Below are positions 32,970 through 45,530 of a DNA stretch of 64,000 nt, piece after piece (within the stretch, counting starts at the first letter, position 1; the number at the start of each line of letters is the position of its first letter). The position numbers and the translations under genes were made by a program. This DNA comes from Akebia trifoliata. Lineage: Eukaryota; Streptophyta; Magnoliopsida; Ranunculales; Lardizabalaceae. The stretch is from the NCBI GenBank assembly GCA_017979445.1, contig CM030706.1, positions 22,275,884-22,339,883 on the forward strand, in the 5' to 3' direction. The notes under the pieces were generated by a model that saw nothing but the letters and a program-made list of their open reading frames with translations, searched no databases and was not told the DNA's origin.

Positions 32970-34184
32970 TGATGAGTGTCTCAAAACACTCAATTATACG
33001 CACATTTTCTGGATATTTATCTTGATTTTGATCCCTATTTCTCCATATTAAGGTAATAATCATGATAAACCTCAAAATACCATGTTGCATGTTAATTAGG
33101 CTTACTTATATATAAATAAATTCATTTACTAGATAAATATAATTACGTGTGTTTCTTGTGCAGAAAATCAACAATTTGAAATCAAAATCTTAAGACAAAA
33201 GCATTTGGACCCACTTTGGAATACCCTAATCCTTTGGAATGCACTAATCTTTAACTCATATTCTCCTATTTTGTCTTTTTGTGCAAAAAAAAGTGGAAGC
33301 TACTTTTAGACTCTTCTACACACATTTTTTTTCTATAAATAGAGCCTCAATTTCTAGAGAAAGGATCTCATCTTGGTTCTCTTATCCAAGCCTCCTTTAA
33401 TCTAAGGCGCTTAGCCTATTCTCTTATTTTTTGTATTTTCATTTTCTAATTATTTTCTTTTGGCTAAATAGTCTTGTAAGAAGTAGAAGAAGAAGAAGTT
33501 GTAAGTTTCTCCATAAAATGAAGAAAAGTTATTTCATCTCTTATCTTCCCTCTCTTGCAATGAGATTAGGCTAAGTTCCCCTCCATTGGAGAGTGGAAAA
33601 GCTTAGAGCAAGTTCTTGTGTTATTTCTAATTTCATGCCTTTCTTTTATTTAAAATGCTTATGAGTTCTCTTTAAGTTTCTTGCACCTTTTATTCTTAAT
33701 ATAGATACTTTATGCTTAGATTAGATCAAGATAAAGTATGCTTAAACTAGAAAAGTGGTAGTAGGAAGTTTTCAAAGAATTCTACTTTGTTTATGTTCCC
33801 TTATTTCATTTCATTTGTAAAACTTTCCGATCTAAGGAGCTAACATTAAGTCCTTACGATTGAGTTATAAAAAGGCTAGAAACTAGGAATTGCTCATCAA
33901 TATATTCTAGGTAGATCCACCTCCAATGGTATTTTAATTTCAATAGTTTACTTGCTTTTAATTTCATTTACTTTGGTTTATTTTCTACCAATTTTACATC
34001 TTCTTATAAGTTCAAAAATACAAAGAAAAACAGTTTTAATTCCTTTTAGTTAATTTAAATTTTATCTTATCAGCTTAACTCTATTCCTCCTTTCTCTTGG
34101 GTTCGATCCCCTACTTGTCCCACAAGTAAGGTAAAAGTAAGATTATTATTAACTCCGGTGAGAAGAACAACGATAGTCTCATCA
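32970..34184 (+). mobile_element. Athila-like 5' LTR
   Basis: 1215 bp with terminal TGATGAG...CTCATCA, a perfect 7-bp inverted end. It is followed by a GAATTT spacer and a PBS. A minus-strand relative begins at 63575: the block 'ctcttgggttcgatcccct' (34096-34114) recurs there in reverse complement, as does '(c)aactccggtgagaagaacaa'. TATA-like tctataaatag near 33332. No genes inside. Confidence 0.85.
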
Positions 34185-34190
34185 GAATTT

Positions 34191-34208
34191 TGGCGCCGCT
34201 ACCGATGA
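34191..34208 (+). other. Athila-like primer-binding site
   Basis: TGGCGCCGCTACCGATGA. Athila elements use a PBS of the form TGGCGCCGTTGCCGGGGA (tRNA-Asp; established). The differences are mostly transitions. Confidence 0.8.
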
Positions 34209-35373
34209 AAGGTAAAGGTATTAGTGGTAAGTTTTGATTTAAAATTCATTTTTTTCATTTTTATTTTATTTTATTTTTTTATTTCGATTTCTTTCTATAA
34301 GTTCAAGTGTTCTTTAGGTTTTAAGAGAGAAAAAAGAAGAAAAAAACATTGAAAAAAAAAAGTCATTCCTATTTTCTTTTTTACCCTAGACAGCAGAACT
34401 TAAATTGACTGTAACTTTCTACTCCGATCTCCGATTATCTATTATAGTATATCGATTTGGGGTAGAAGAAAATTTTCTATAAAATGTGACAAAGTCAGCA
34501 AGATTGTGGTAAGTCAGATTCTGTTTTTGAGTCCGTTTACTATCATTTCTTCTACATTTCTATTTTGCTTCTTGTAGGTAAACATTTTTTTTTCTTCTTT
34601 TCTTTCAATTTCCTTTAATCTTTAGTTAGGTTTATTTTTTTTTTGTTTTAGAAACACTTGTATAAGATTCTTTGTAATTTTTTTAATTATCCAAGAAGGC
34701 TTGGATTGTAATAGACTAAGGAAGGACAACATGTGGACAATACCGTCACGGCTCCTTAGGTTCGCACACCAAAATTGGAGTTGGTGGCCTAACTCGACTC
34801 AAACCGTCTTCACCCCGTCTAGCACGGGAGGTAATTTCGAAACACCCACACCTCTATTTACTAGTGGGTTACTCCTTGTCTTTGCATGTTATTTTTTCAA
34901 TTTGCACACACTTGGAATAGTTAATTAAGTAGTAAATAGCACCCCTCTCCTAAGGATGGAATGATAAGATAAGGATTGGAAGTCATTACCAATTCCTTGC
35001 TCTAATTAAGATAATCAACTCACTAGTCATCCAATCAAATTAATTAAAATCAATTAGACTTGACTATAAGGCCCACGAGCTCTATAGGAGAAATTTCACT
35101 TCAAGTTGTGCTAATTGCGCTTATTTGTCATTTTTTTTATCTAGTAAGATCATGCCCTTTGAGGGGATAGACTCAGTCTATTCAAGAAAGGAAGGTGACT
35201 TAAGAGTGCCCTTGCTTATGCATTGTGCGCCATCTCCGATCTGGAGATCCGAATGATTCAAACTTGACTTCATAAAATTGAGTTGGAAAGCTAGTTGCGC
35301 TATTTCTACCCAGTTAGGAGCTGTCTAGCTTTAGGCAACCTATCTAGGTCCAGTCTTTTCTTTTTGTGATTGT
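34209..35373 (+). other. Leader of the Athila-like element
   Basis: A non-coding leader between the PBS and gag, AT-rich at first (34240-34380). The short 34701-34928 frame has no recognisable motif. Confidence 0.5.
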
Positions 35374-38300
35374 TTGATCGACTGTGTGATTTGCATACTT
35401 GGTAGACGTTCACAGAATAACGTGTTAGAATCATTTGATCCTGAGATCGAACGTAGCATTAGTAGGATACGCAAGACACCATCAGTAGTTATGATGGATG
35501 ATCGAGAGCGAACTCTCAATGAGCTCTTCGCTCCAACTTCCGCATCTCCTCCTACATGCATTGTTTTACCATTAAACAATGCACCTCAGGTTGAAATTAG
35601 GGCTGCCACCATCAATATGCTCCCTAAGTTACACGGTTTAGAGCGTGAACAACCTTACACCCACCTTAATCGATTTTTGACTATATGTCAAACTTTTAGA
35701 AATCAGAATCTAGATGAGGAGAGTATCAATCTTATTTTGTTCCCGTTATCCCTAGAAGACCACAAAGCTGCGTGGTTGAACTCCCTAACACCCAATTACA
35801 TATCTACCTGGGATGTTCTATCTAAGAAATTTATGGTCAAATTCTACCCCGTGGCCAAACGTATCACCCAGATAATAGGTTCCATCCTAATTTCTCGTAC
35901 AGACAGAACGTGTGGCGCCCCGCCGGACGCTAACACAAATCCCCATGTCAGATTTCAAGGTACGAGGTGGCACCTCGAAATTTCGGCATGGTCTCCTCTG
36001 TTTATGTTAGCATTCCAAGGCGATTCAACCTACACCTGATAAACGACATACAATCCTGCATATAACAAACAAAATATAATACTAGCGGAAGCCTATATAC
36101 GTCTAATAATGTTTGATAGATCAGAGTGCGGAAGAAGAAAAATTATATACAGGATTATACAAAATTCCTCACTCTAACAGAATTCCTAACACTCAAGACA
36201 AATCCATAAGACTACTTGGAGAAACTGACACCACTAGGGGGTATAGTCCTAGTACTTACCAGGTGACGGACTCTAGTTGTCTATCTGACCAACCAGATGA
36301 TCCTCATTCATTTTCTACACTTGTTTCGCCAAGCTTCAGATCTGAACTAAAAAAATAGAGAATGAAGGGGTGAGTAACAATGGTTACCCAGTAAGGAAGC
36401 AACAATTTCTGCCAATAACCTCTCCTAACATGAACGAATAAACATACTGAATCATTTTAAAGTAAACAAAATTTTATAGAATAAACTACGATTAACTGGT
36501 ACATATAGCCAGGGATGAGCAACTAAACATTTTAAAACTGACATCACATCAATCAGCATTACTCACTATAACATTCTCTTTTTATACAAATCTAATTGAT
36601 CAAATGGAAACATTAAACATGCATTTCATTTTATATATCAAAATAAGCAACAGATACATAATACACAATGGTGGAGTATTGGAATTAGAGAGTTGGGATT
36701 CACGACTGGATCACTCCCAGTCGGGACATGATGTTACAATTTCTCTCTGGCTTTTAGTTCCTGATTTTGTGGCCGGTCGCTGCCCTTACCACGTTTGGTT
36801 GACCATTTATCCGGTTCAGGCTGGCCGTTTGACGTGACCGTAAGCAATGGGTCTCTTTTCGATGTGTCAGAACGTTCGACTACTATAAATTGTTAGTGAT
36901 CACTGACCAATCATCTTCGTCTATGCCTATCAGGCGTACATGTGATTCCCAAATATACAAACCATTCGTATACGACCACCTTTACATTACAAGTTCACTG
37001 GTAAAGATAGAGAGGAATAAACCCGGATTCCAGTTGTGACTCCACTCTCATACGCGTCCCATACCACGTATGAGCTTGGTGGTCCCTACCGTACATCCCA
37101 GGATAGTACACCACTCCGGATGATATGACGCACTATCCCTTCAGGCATTCACAAACTCTTAACAGCTCACAAAATAGCTACATATGTATATTATTTTCAT
37201 TTGAAAATAAAAAAGAAATTAACAATACAAGGTTGAGAATAGATATCCAGTTTCCTACCATGCAAGTGTGGCCACCCGGCCTAAAATAAATAACATAACA
37301 GAGCGCCTCGCGCTAACAGAAAGTAAATAAACATGCAACCAGTAATATTATCCTGGATATCCGTTCACCAACCTGCATATAACACAACAACGTAAAATGC
37401 AGACATCACCCCTCGGGTGTGACTCTGACATTTTACCGTTTCATACCCTTTTTCCCTTTTTTCGACTTTTACAGTTTTCAATCTCTTCATAAAATATCCA
37501 TTTTCTGATATTCATCAACTCAATATGAGTTCATTGAATATTAAATCACATTTTTCAACTATAGAATTTATTTCTATCAATAATATTGAAAAAAAATACA
37601 AATTTCATATCAAAACGGGGTCCGAGCAGTGCACAAGACCCAATTTATGGCAATAACCCGTTAAAATACTCTACCCACGTATAATTTGTTAAAAATACAA
37701 TTAAACATATCAAACATGCAATTTCTGGCGTGAATTTTGAAATAAACAAAGAATTCTATATTTCGGAAATACATCCAAAATTTTCCAATAAAATCCTAAA
37801 TGCAATTTTCACAATCTATGATTACTAATAGAAATTGAGAGTTCCTTACTATCTCTAGGCGAAAGGATCAAAGCGTGTGCGCGAAAATCGAGGCGATCAG
37901 CGAGGAAATCGAGACGGACCGAACTTCGAAGCGGCTGATTTTTGAAATTGACCTGGTGGTTTTGAAGATCTCGATGTGCTCGTCTCTTCTCCCTTCTACG
38001 GCGAAAGGCGGTTTGACCCCGAAACCGATGAAAATCGAGGTCGAAGTTACGAAAATCTCCATATAAAAATACAGCTGATTTTTGACTATACGGGGTGAAA
38101 AATACGAGAAAACGGAAGGAATTTGATTGGGTTATGTAGAGAATGAGGCTGCGGGCGTTTCTCCCTTCTGCGTCGAAAGACGGTTTGACCCCGAAACGGA
38201 CGAAATCCGAGGTCAAAGTTTCGAAATTTCCGTATCCAAATACGGCTGATTTTTGACGATATTGGATGAAATAGAAAGTGAAACGAAGAAAGGTTGGGTG

Positions 38301-39383
38301 GGTTTTGTAGAGAACGTAGCTGCGGACCTTTTTCTCTTCTGCGGCGATCGTCGAAAATGGACCGTTTGCGAGAGATCTGAAGTGGAAAAATCGGAGGAAA
38401 AACAAATTTCTTTTTTTCGTTTTTTTTTTTTTCGCACTGTTTGGACGAGTGGGGAAGATGAGAGAAATTTTTTTTTTTAAATGTTATTTAAATAAAATGT
38501 GGGACGAATTCGGTATTTTGTCAATTGTTTCGATCGATGATAATTTGATCATCCGGATTCCAAAACTGACAAATGAATACTCTATTTCGCCTAATTTTTC
38601 ATTCCGGATCTAATGGTATAGTCAATTTCTACAAATTATGTCTCCATCAAAAATTTACATTTTTGGCCTGACGTGACCCATAGACTTGATGTCGTTTTCG
38701 TTTTTGGCGATAATTCAACTTCCTGATCTCCAAAAATGACAAATAAATAGTCCATGTTGAATAATTTTTCGTTATGAACCCAATGGTATGATCGAATTTT
38801 AAAAATTATTGCTCTAAAAAAAATCACTTTTTTAGCCTGATCCGACCTGGTAATCGAGGATTTTGCAACTTTTATATTCGGACTCGCATTTGAGCGTGCT
38901 TACAGGCTAAACTATGTTTTTCGATCATTTTGAATTTAATGGTGAGGTCAGATTCCATTAAAAATGATCAGAAACATCCTAAAATTTTACCCCTAAATCC
39001 CACTTTTAAGATTTTCTTAAAATTTCACTATTTATTTTTTCCTCGAGATACGAATTAAAAATTCGGGGTGTTATAGAACGAACCTATTCAATTACAATAG
39101 GAGTTTTCCTAGGCAATCTGGTTCTTTCACAAACCAAGCCATTGTTCATCAAGTCCCTTATCAACCCCCACAATCTGTAGATTGGAGAGCCATCATACCA
39201 GATCCCATGACCAATTACCAACAACTTGCCCAACAACAGTCGTCCTTAGAATCTATGATTGCCGAGTTGATGAGGCAACAACAACAGTTCATCCAAACTC
39301 AACAGCAAATCCATCAAAATCAAACTCAGATCAACCAGGTCACTGCGCAATCCATAGCTAAGATGGAAGTTCAGTTGGGGTAG
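35374..39383 (+). pseudogene. Athila-like gag, split by an E solo LTR
   Basis: Before the insertion the frame reads MLPKLHGLEREQPYTHLNRF, then LFPLSLEDHKAAWLNSL and WDVLSKKFMVKFYP, the typical Athila gag capsid core (Y.HL..F..IC, LFPFSL.D.A..WL). An internal deletion follows near KFYPVAKR, where the family continues for another ~100 residues. HPNFSYRQNEPIQL is then read in a different frame. The E LTR 35911-39075 follows GAACG. After it the coding resumes: FPRQSGSFTNQ, DWRAIIPDPMTNYQQLAQQQ, a Gln-rich stretch and AKMEVQLG, ending at TAG 39381 (Q expected). Frame and deletion make it non-functional. Confidence 0.8.
35911..39075 (-). mobile_element. Solo LTR family E, copy 4 (TSD GAACG)
   Basis: 3165 bp, uninterrupted, the reference copy of the family. 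It begins TGTGGCGCCCCGCC and ends GGGTGTTATA (TG...TA; CA changed). GAACG flanks at 35906-35910 and 39076-39080. It sits in Athila gag; TSD removal rejoins gag across RQN/E. The frame 37809-38405 (minus, 198 aa) lies wholly inside the LTR, shows Phe/Arg-rich repeats without a known motif, and partly recurs at 60213-60443, so it is a repeat, not a gene. Confidence 0.95.
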
Positions 39384-39863
39384 TTAGCTCTCTCCTTGAG
39401 TGGGAGAGAGAAAGGTAAATTTCCTAGTCAGACTATCCCTAACCTTAGAGGTCAACCTTTGATTCCAAACAGATCAAAAGGTCAATACGAAGTAGGAAGC
39501 TATTCTGGAGCTCCACAAGACTCAGTCCAGGCTATCCACACCTTGCGTTCAGGAAAGAAGGTGGAAAACAAGGTCCAACCTATTGATAAGGGAGAAAAAG
39601 TCCTAGAGAAGGACAAAGTTCAAAAAGAAGTCATAGAGTCTCCAAAAGAGAAGGAGAAAGATTTGGAGAATCCTCCCATCATTTTGCCAATTCTAAAAGT
39701 TCCATTTTCCCATCGTCTTAGAGATTTTAAAAAAGGTAAGCAATTTGAGAGTGTCTTAGAAGTCTTCCTAAATGTGCATATCAATATCTCATTCCTAAAT
39801 GCCATTAAGCAGATACCTTCTTATGTGAAATTCCTAAAGGATTTGACGACAGCTAAAAGGTAA
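39384..39863 (+). pseudogene. Athila-like gag C-terminus / gag-protease linker
   Basis: Continues the gag frame after TAG 39381: GREKGKFPSQTIPN, DSVQAIHTLRSGKKVE, a Lys/Glu-rich linker, then FKKGKQFESVLEVFLNVHIN and FLNAIKQIPSYVKFLKDL. The last two match the well-conserved Athila segment (VQINIP..DAIKQ.P.YAKFLKDL). It ends TAA where the family reads on (KR-K). Confidence 0.85.
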
Positions 39864-40624
39864 ACACCATTTCCTCGGAAAGCCATCTTGGCAGTCCAAG
39901 CTTCGTCGCTGATCCAACAAACGATTGCACCAAAATTTAATAATCCTGGATGTCCGATAATTTCCATTCATATTGGAAATCAAGTGGTCGAAAAATGTCT
40001 CTTAGACTTAGGGGCCAGTGTGAACCTTTTACCATATTCAATTTATAAACAATTAGGTTCAGGAGTTTTGAAACCCACCGATATCACGTTAAGTCTAGCC
40101 GATAGGTCCATAAAAATTTCAAAGGGTATAGTTGAGGATGTGATAGTTAAAGTCAAAGATTTTTATTTTCCTGTTGACTTTGTTGTCTTAGACACGGAGC
40201 TAGTCATCAATTCGAACAGTCATATTCCTATCATCTTAGGACATCCATTCTTAGCCACGTCTGACGCAGTCATTCATTGTAGAAATGAGATTATGACTTT
40301 AGCATTTGGGGATATGAAAGTGAAACTGAACGTCTTCCATAATTTCCAAGGAATTGATGTAGATGATGGTATGGAAGAAGTGAACATGATAAATACGCTA
40401 GTCAATCAACCGTATCAAGAGTTAGGGTATTATGATCCCCTAACGAAATGTTTGGCTCACTTTAGCCTTGACTTGGACGTAGAAGAGTCTATAAGCGAAG
40501 TCAATGCTTTGCTTGAATTCATTCCACTCTTAGATTCTGTGAGGTGGTACGCAAAAGTTGAAAGTCTTCCTGTGCGCACATCCAATCTTGTTCATTCCCA
40601 TGTCAAGCCTCTAAAATTAGAACT
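39864..40624 (+). pseudogene. Athila-like aspartic protease region
   Basis: Reads AILAVQASSLIQQ, PGCPIISIHIGNQ, then the active-site region LLDLGASVNLLPYSIYKQLG, IKISKGIVEDVIVKVKDFYF, PVDFVVLDTE and IPIILGHPFLATSDAVIHCR. The catalytic motif is D-L-G, the usual Athila variant of D-S/T-G. The protease would cut the gag-pol polyprotein. The 40625 boundary with the inserted A LTR falls at PLKLELE, just before reverse transcriptase. Confidence 0.85.
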
Positions 40625-42366
40625 TGAAAGTGCCCTCAATCCGCAGGGTGCGCGGATCCGCTTTTGATTTTTTAGGTTTGGGAGTCGCCACCTAGTTATT
40701 ATGGTCTAGGAACCAAATATTGACTCTAAAAGAATAAAACAACTAATCTACCCAAAAAAAACTAAGTTCGGGGATCAAGTTACGGGGTTGGAAGGTGTTA
40801 GGCACCACCCCCGTCCTGCAAACGCCGGTCTCTACTAATTTCCAAATAAAACTACATTACTAACAAGACCTAAATAATAAAAATTAAAAATAAAAATGGT
40901 TACCTTTTTCGAACACAACGATTTTGTTCCCTCAGATCTGATATAACAACTCTTTGTATAGAATTCTCGTTTCGTTCTATTGCCAAATCCGATTTCTGAT
41001 CTTCCAGTTGAGGTATCTTCTTCTTGGATCTGTGAGTTTTTCGATTTTTTTTTATGGATTTTAAGGTATTTTAGAAGGATTTTTGGGTGTTTTTTGAGCT
41101 AAAGTTGGGGTAGGGATATTAGGTAAGGAGTTGGGACTTCAAAATTAAGATTTATGAGAGGCTAGGAAAGCTTTTTGACCTACTTTTTCTAGGATTTATT
41201 TTTTGATACTAAAATAGGGTGTGAGGACCCCTATTTATAGATTTTTTTTAAGTGTTTGTTTAGATAGAATTAGTGTTTAATTATAATTCTTTTAGTTAGA
41301 GTTATATTTTAATTAGAATTGTTTTAGGTAGAGTTATATTTTAATTAGAATTGTTTTAGGTAGAGTTATATTTTAGTTAGAATTCTATTAAATAGAGTTA
41401 TTATTTAATTAGGATTGTTAAATAGAATTATTATTTAATTAGAACTCTATTAGGATTTTGACTTTTGATCTTATTTGATTGACTTTAAGATTTTGACTTT
41501 AGTCTTACTTGATTGACTTTAATTTTGACTTTAGTATTACTTGATTGACTTTAATATCTTGACTTTAGTTTTACTTGATTGACTTTAAATTTTTGGAGAA
41601 CCCCCCTCTATTATATCTTTAATTCTTTAGACCCCAAATGGAGGGGTCCTTGAATAAATATCTTGGCAACCATCAACAATTTTGCCTAAGAGCCTAATTG
41701 ATCGATTTTTTTTGTTCAAAATTTTAAATTAATTTTATTAATGTTTTACTTTAATTATTTAATATTTTATTTATTAATTTTAAAATTTTTAATTATACAA
41801 ATTGTAAAATTACTATTTTACCCTCGAAGAGGACTTATTGTGTTTCAAGTCGGTTTTTGATATTTTAGGATGTTTTAGAATCGATTTTTCGTAAAAAATT
41901 CAATGGAAATATTGGTTTGTGTCATTTATGACATTTTTTGTGTGGAATGGCCATGAACTTTATGAGACGCATTTTCGTAATTTTGTCAAATTTTGTAAAA
42001 ATTGGCAAAATGATTTATTTGATTTCGATTTGTTATTTTGTGTGTTTGAATGGGTTTCCTAAACGTAACGTAGGCTCTAAGGATATTTTAAAGTTAGGAT
42101 ATTTTGGTAATTTGGTCATATTTTAGTGATTTTTATTGTGAAGCTTCTTTTTGTCTGTAAGATGATGATTTCTATGTTTCTGGGGTCATATTTTCCTAGC
42201 GTAGCGCGATTTCTACAGTTTTGTCAGTTCGAGATACCTCATCCGGATTTCTGAAACATATCTAGTAACAAAATAAAGCATTGGAATAAACATCCATCAT
42301 TGGGAACCGTTGCAATGGGGTTGACGAGTTGATTAATTAGGCGAGTACAAAAATGGGGTGTCTACT
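40625..42366 (-). mobile_element. LTR family A, copy 3, no TSD, replacing RT
   Basis: About 1742 bp; plus-strand ends TGAAAGTGCC and GGGTGTCTAC(T). No matching 5-bp flank (GAACT left, TTTAG right). The RT domain expected between PLKLELE (left) and the RNase H segment GKDVPF (right) is absent, so the LTR marks a deletion or recombination point. TATA at 41231-41240, TTGACT array at 41457-41588, hairpin at 40783-40813. Confidence 0.85.
40783..40813 (-). other. Conserved LTR hairpin (A-3)
   Basis: CGGGGTTGG (40783-40791) and CCACCCCCG (40805-40813), with one mismatch, close the invariant loop AAGGTGTTAGGCA. Confidence 0.8.
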
Positions 42367-43232
42367 TTTAGGAAAGGATGTTCCTTTCAACTTTTCAGAG
42401 TCATGTCTCTCTACATTCAACAAGCTCAAATCTTAGTTAACCTCGGCACCTATTATTCAACCTCCAAACTGGAGCATTCCATTCGAAGTTATGTGCGACC
42501 TTCAGATTATGCAATGGGTGCTGTTTTGGGTCAGCGAATCAAAAAACAACCTCATGTTATCCAATATGTTACTAAAATCCTTAACGATGCTCAGCTTAAC
42601 TACTTTACAACAGAGAAGGAAATGCTAGCAGTGGTCTATGCCGTTGAAAAATTCTGTCCCTACCTCATAGGATTTAAAGTTGTGATGTACACAGACCATA
42701 CAGCACTAAAGTATCTTCTATCAAAGAAAGAAGCTAAAGCAAGGTTAATCCGTTGGATTCTACTTCTACAAGAGTTTGATCTTGAGATTCGAGATAAAAA
42801 GGGGGCAGAAAATGTCGTAGCTAATTACTTGTCTAGGATAGTTAACAAGCCATCTGAGGAGTCCTTACCCATCTCTGAATCCTTTCCCGATGAGCAACTT
42901 ATGCAAATCTCTCGAGCCAACGTTTCATAGTATGCAGACATTGTCAATTACCTAGTTACAGGTCAATTCCCAATCAAAATGACTAGCCAAGAGAAACTCC
43001 GTCTTCTGTCAAAAACAAAATGGTATTTCTGAGATGAGCTATACTTATTTAAGTATTGTCCCGATCAAATCATTAGACGTTGTATTCCAACCTGTGAGCA
43101 AGTCAATATCCTAGAGTTTTGCCATAATCATGCCTGCGGAGGGCATTTTAGTGGTAAGAAGACCGCTATGAAAATCTTACAATGCGATTTTTTTAAGCCT
43201 AGTATTTTTGGTGATGCCCACGAGTTTAGCTA
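42367..43232 (+). pseudogene. Athila-like RNase H and integrase N-terminus
   Basis: Starts near GKDVPF-like sequence; then [60 protein letters not shown] and [20 protein letters not shown] (RNase H with acidic residues present). After TAG 42928 come YADIVNYLVTGQFP, then a TGA in place of Trp (WYF*DELYLF), CGGHFSGKKTAMKILQCDFF and FGDAHEFS, the start of the integrase zinc finger. Everything after is lost. Confidence 0.85.
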
Positions 43233-44049
43233 ATCTTGAGATAGATGTCAAAGATTAGGAAAAATCTCTAAGAGAAATCTTTTTATTCGTAGATTAGTTA
43301 TTTTTATCTATTTAGAGTCAATACTCGGTTCTTAGACCGTAATAACTAGGTGGTGACTCTCAAACCTCAAAAATCAAAAGCGGATCCGCACATCCCGTGG
43401 ATCAAGGACGCTTTCAGAAACTACGATTAATTAGTACATATATCAAGGGATGAGTAACTAAATATTTTAAAATTCACATTACATCTGTAAACACCTCAAT
43501 TTGAACGGGCCACTACTCAAAAGGGCCCAAAAATACAGATTTTCTAAATAAATGGGCCAATGGGCCTCAAGGGCCCAAGTCATTGAAAAGTGGCATTTTG
43601 ATCGAACCAATGCCCCTAAGACCTCCTAATGGTTTGGGAGGCCTACCAAGAGGACTTGGCCAACCTTCTGCTCCCAATATTCACCGCTCCGTTTCCAAAA
43701 CCAAAAACGCCAAATTTTCGATAAAGTTCATCAACGGGCCTAAAAAGCCCGATTTGCCAACACGTGGCATTTTTGGATCAAACCAATATTTTCAAAAATT
43801 CAAAAAATAAAAAAAAATGAGACTTGGGACACCTATCATTTCCTCTACCCGCACTGCTCCATCACGAAACCAAAAATACTCTAAGCCCATTTACGGCCCA
43901 ATAACCTTTATCTCTAAAATCAATCCCTCACCTTACCCCTTAACATAAACCTAACTCTACATAACCTAAACTCCAAAATATCTCCAACATACCCAATCCT
44001 ACCCTAAAACAAACCCTACCCCATCTCAAAATACTTACAACCTTCCTAA

Positions 44050-45530
44050 AACCCAAGCCTAATGCCCTAAGTCCATACCCATATCCAATTCACATCTAAC
44101 ACATAATCCTAACCCACAAACCAGTACCCACATCAATCAATCACCATCTTGATAATCAAATATGACACATGGCATCACCCCATTTCACCGCCCGGAGCCA
44201 ACTACCTACCCCATGAAGGGTTTTTAAACCTCAGCGACGCACACATCAACCGAGCACGTTTCTCCAAAAAATCACAGCTACCCACACCCCCGAACCTATA
44301 CCTCCCCTAATCTACTCACATCAACCATCACCTTTTCGGGAAAAAAAATAATCAACCCACACCCCTAACCTAGACCCCCCCTAATCTACCATCATCATTC
44401 CCTACAAAACCCACATCTACAATCGAAACCCACACCCTTCCTCTCAAAGAAACATTTATCATCTCCCTCAACCCATCTCAACCCTTCATCTCCACCCATT
44501 TTGACACATCGCATCATCTCCCACACCCTCTCAAAATATCATCAACCACCTCTTACACAACCCTTTTTTTAATTAAAAATCCATCCCCTCAACTCACTTC
44601 ACCAATTAATTACTCTCTTACACAATCTCATCCTCTCAACCACTCTCATTTATTTTATTCCATCTAATACTTAATCCAAATGGGTTGAAAGATCTAACCC
44701 ATTTGGATTGTAAAACAACCCATTTACCATTCTTACATAAATGCCCTTCAATCATCTCTAATTTACCCCCACCTTTCTCTTAACCTTTCTAAAATTCAAG
44801 TCCAATGCCCATAAGTCCAAACCCATATCCAATTCACATCTAACACATAAGCCTAACCCACATACCACTACCCACATCAACCAATCACCATCTTGATAAT
44901 CAAATATGACACATGTCATCACCACATTTCACCTCCCTCATCCAACTACCTACCCCATTAATTTTCTTTAAACCTCATCTACCCACACATCAACCCATCA
45001 CCTTTTCTCCAAAAAATCACATCTACCCACACCCCTAACCTATACATCCCCTAATCTACTACATCCACCCATCACCTTTTCTTTAAAAAAGTCTAATCAA
45101 CCCATACCCCTAACCTATACCTCCCCCCTAATCTACCATCATCATTCCCTACAAAACCCACATCTACAATCTAAACCCACACCCCTCATCTCAAATCAAA
45201 CACTTATCATCTCCCATCAACCCATCTCAACCCTTCATCTCCACCTATTTTGACACATGGCATCATCTCCCACACCCTCCCAAAATATCATCAACCACCT
45301 TCTTACACAACCCTTCTTTTAATTAAAAACCCATCCCCTCAACTCACTTCACCAATTAATTACTCTCTTACACAATCCCATCCTCTCAACCACTATCATT
45401 TATTTTATTCTATCTAATACTTAACCCAAATGGGTTGAAAGATCCAATCCATTTGGGTTGTAAAACAACCCATTTACCCTTCTTACACAAATGTCCTTCA
45501 ATCATCTCTAATTTACACCTCATTATATCT
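44050..45530. repeat. 734-bp tandem duplication inside LTR B-3
   Basis: The block 'atatccaattcacatctaac' occurs at 44091 and 44825. Long matching stretches follow in both copies (e.g. 'caccatcttgataatcaaat', 'catttattttattc', 'aatgggttgaaagatc'). Found only in this B copy. Confidence 0.85.

Larger units (their letters stand above)
32970..43232 (+). mobile_element. Athila-like Ty3/gypsy element, 3' end deleted
   Basis: It has a 5' LTR (32970-34184), PBS (34191-34208), leader, gag, protease, RNase H and the start of integrase in Athila-lineage order and sequence. The rest of integrase and the 3' LTR are missing. The right end at about 43232 joins the last ~180 bp of the host A LTR without a TSD. 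Inside it are an E solo LTR (35911-39075) and an A LTR (40625-42366). It inserted into the hairpin of the A LTR: the left flank is '...cggggttggt', i.e. the stem plus the first loop base. Confidence 0.85.
29554..43416 (+). mobile_element. Solo LTR family A, copy 4, split by C LTR and Athila element (TSD GAAAC)
   Basis: Plus sense TGTAGACACCCC at 29554 and GGACGCTTTCA ending at 43416. GAAAC flanks at 29549-29553 and 43417-43421. Its own parts are 29554-30227, 32264-32969 and about 43233-43416, roughly 1.56 kb versus 1.74 kb in copy 2; the missing ~170 bp were lost with the right end of the Athila element. Its TATA is tataaatatg near 32530, and only about three TTGACT-type words remain (AGTCAA at 32450-32470), far fewer than in other copies. 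Inserted into the E LTR 29008-55735. Confidence 0.92.

Noticed and set aside
37809..38405. 198-codon minus-strand open frame
   Set aside because: Lies wholly inside a solo LTR with perfect TSD, has no known motif, and its relatives in other E copies are broken.
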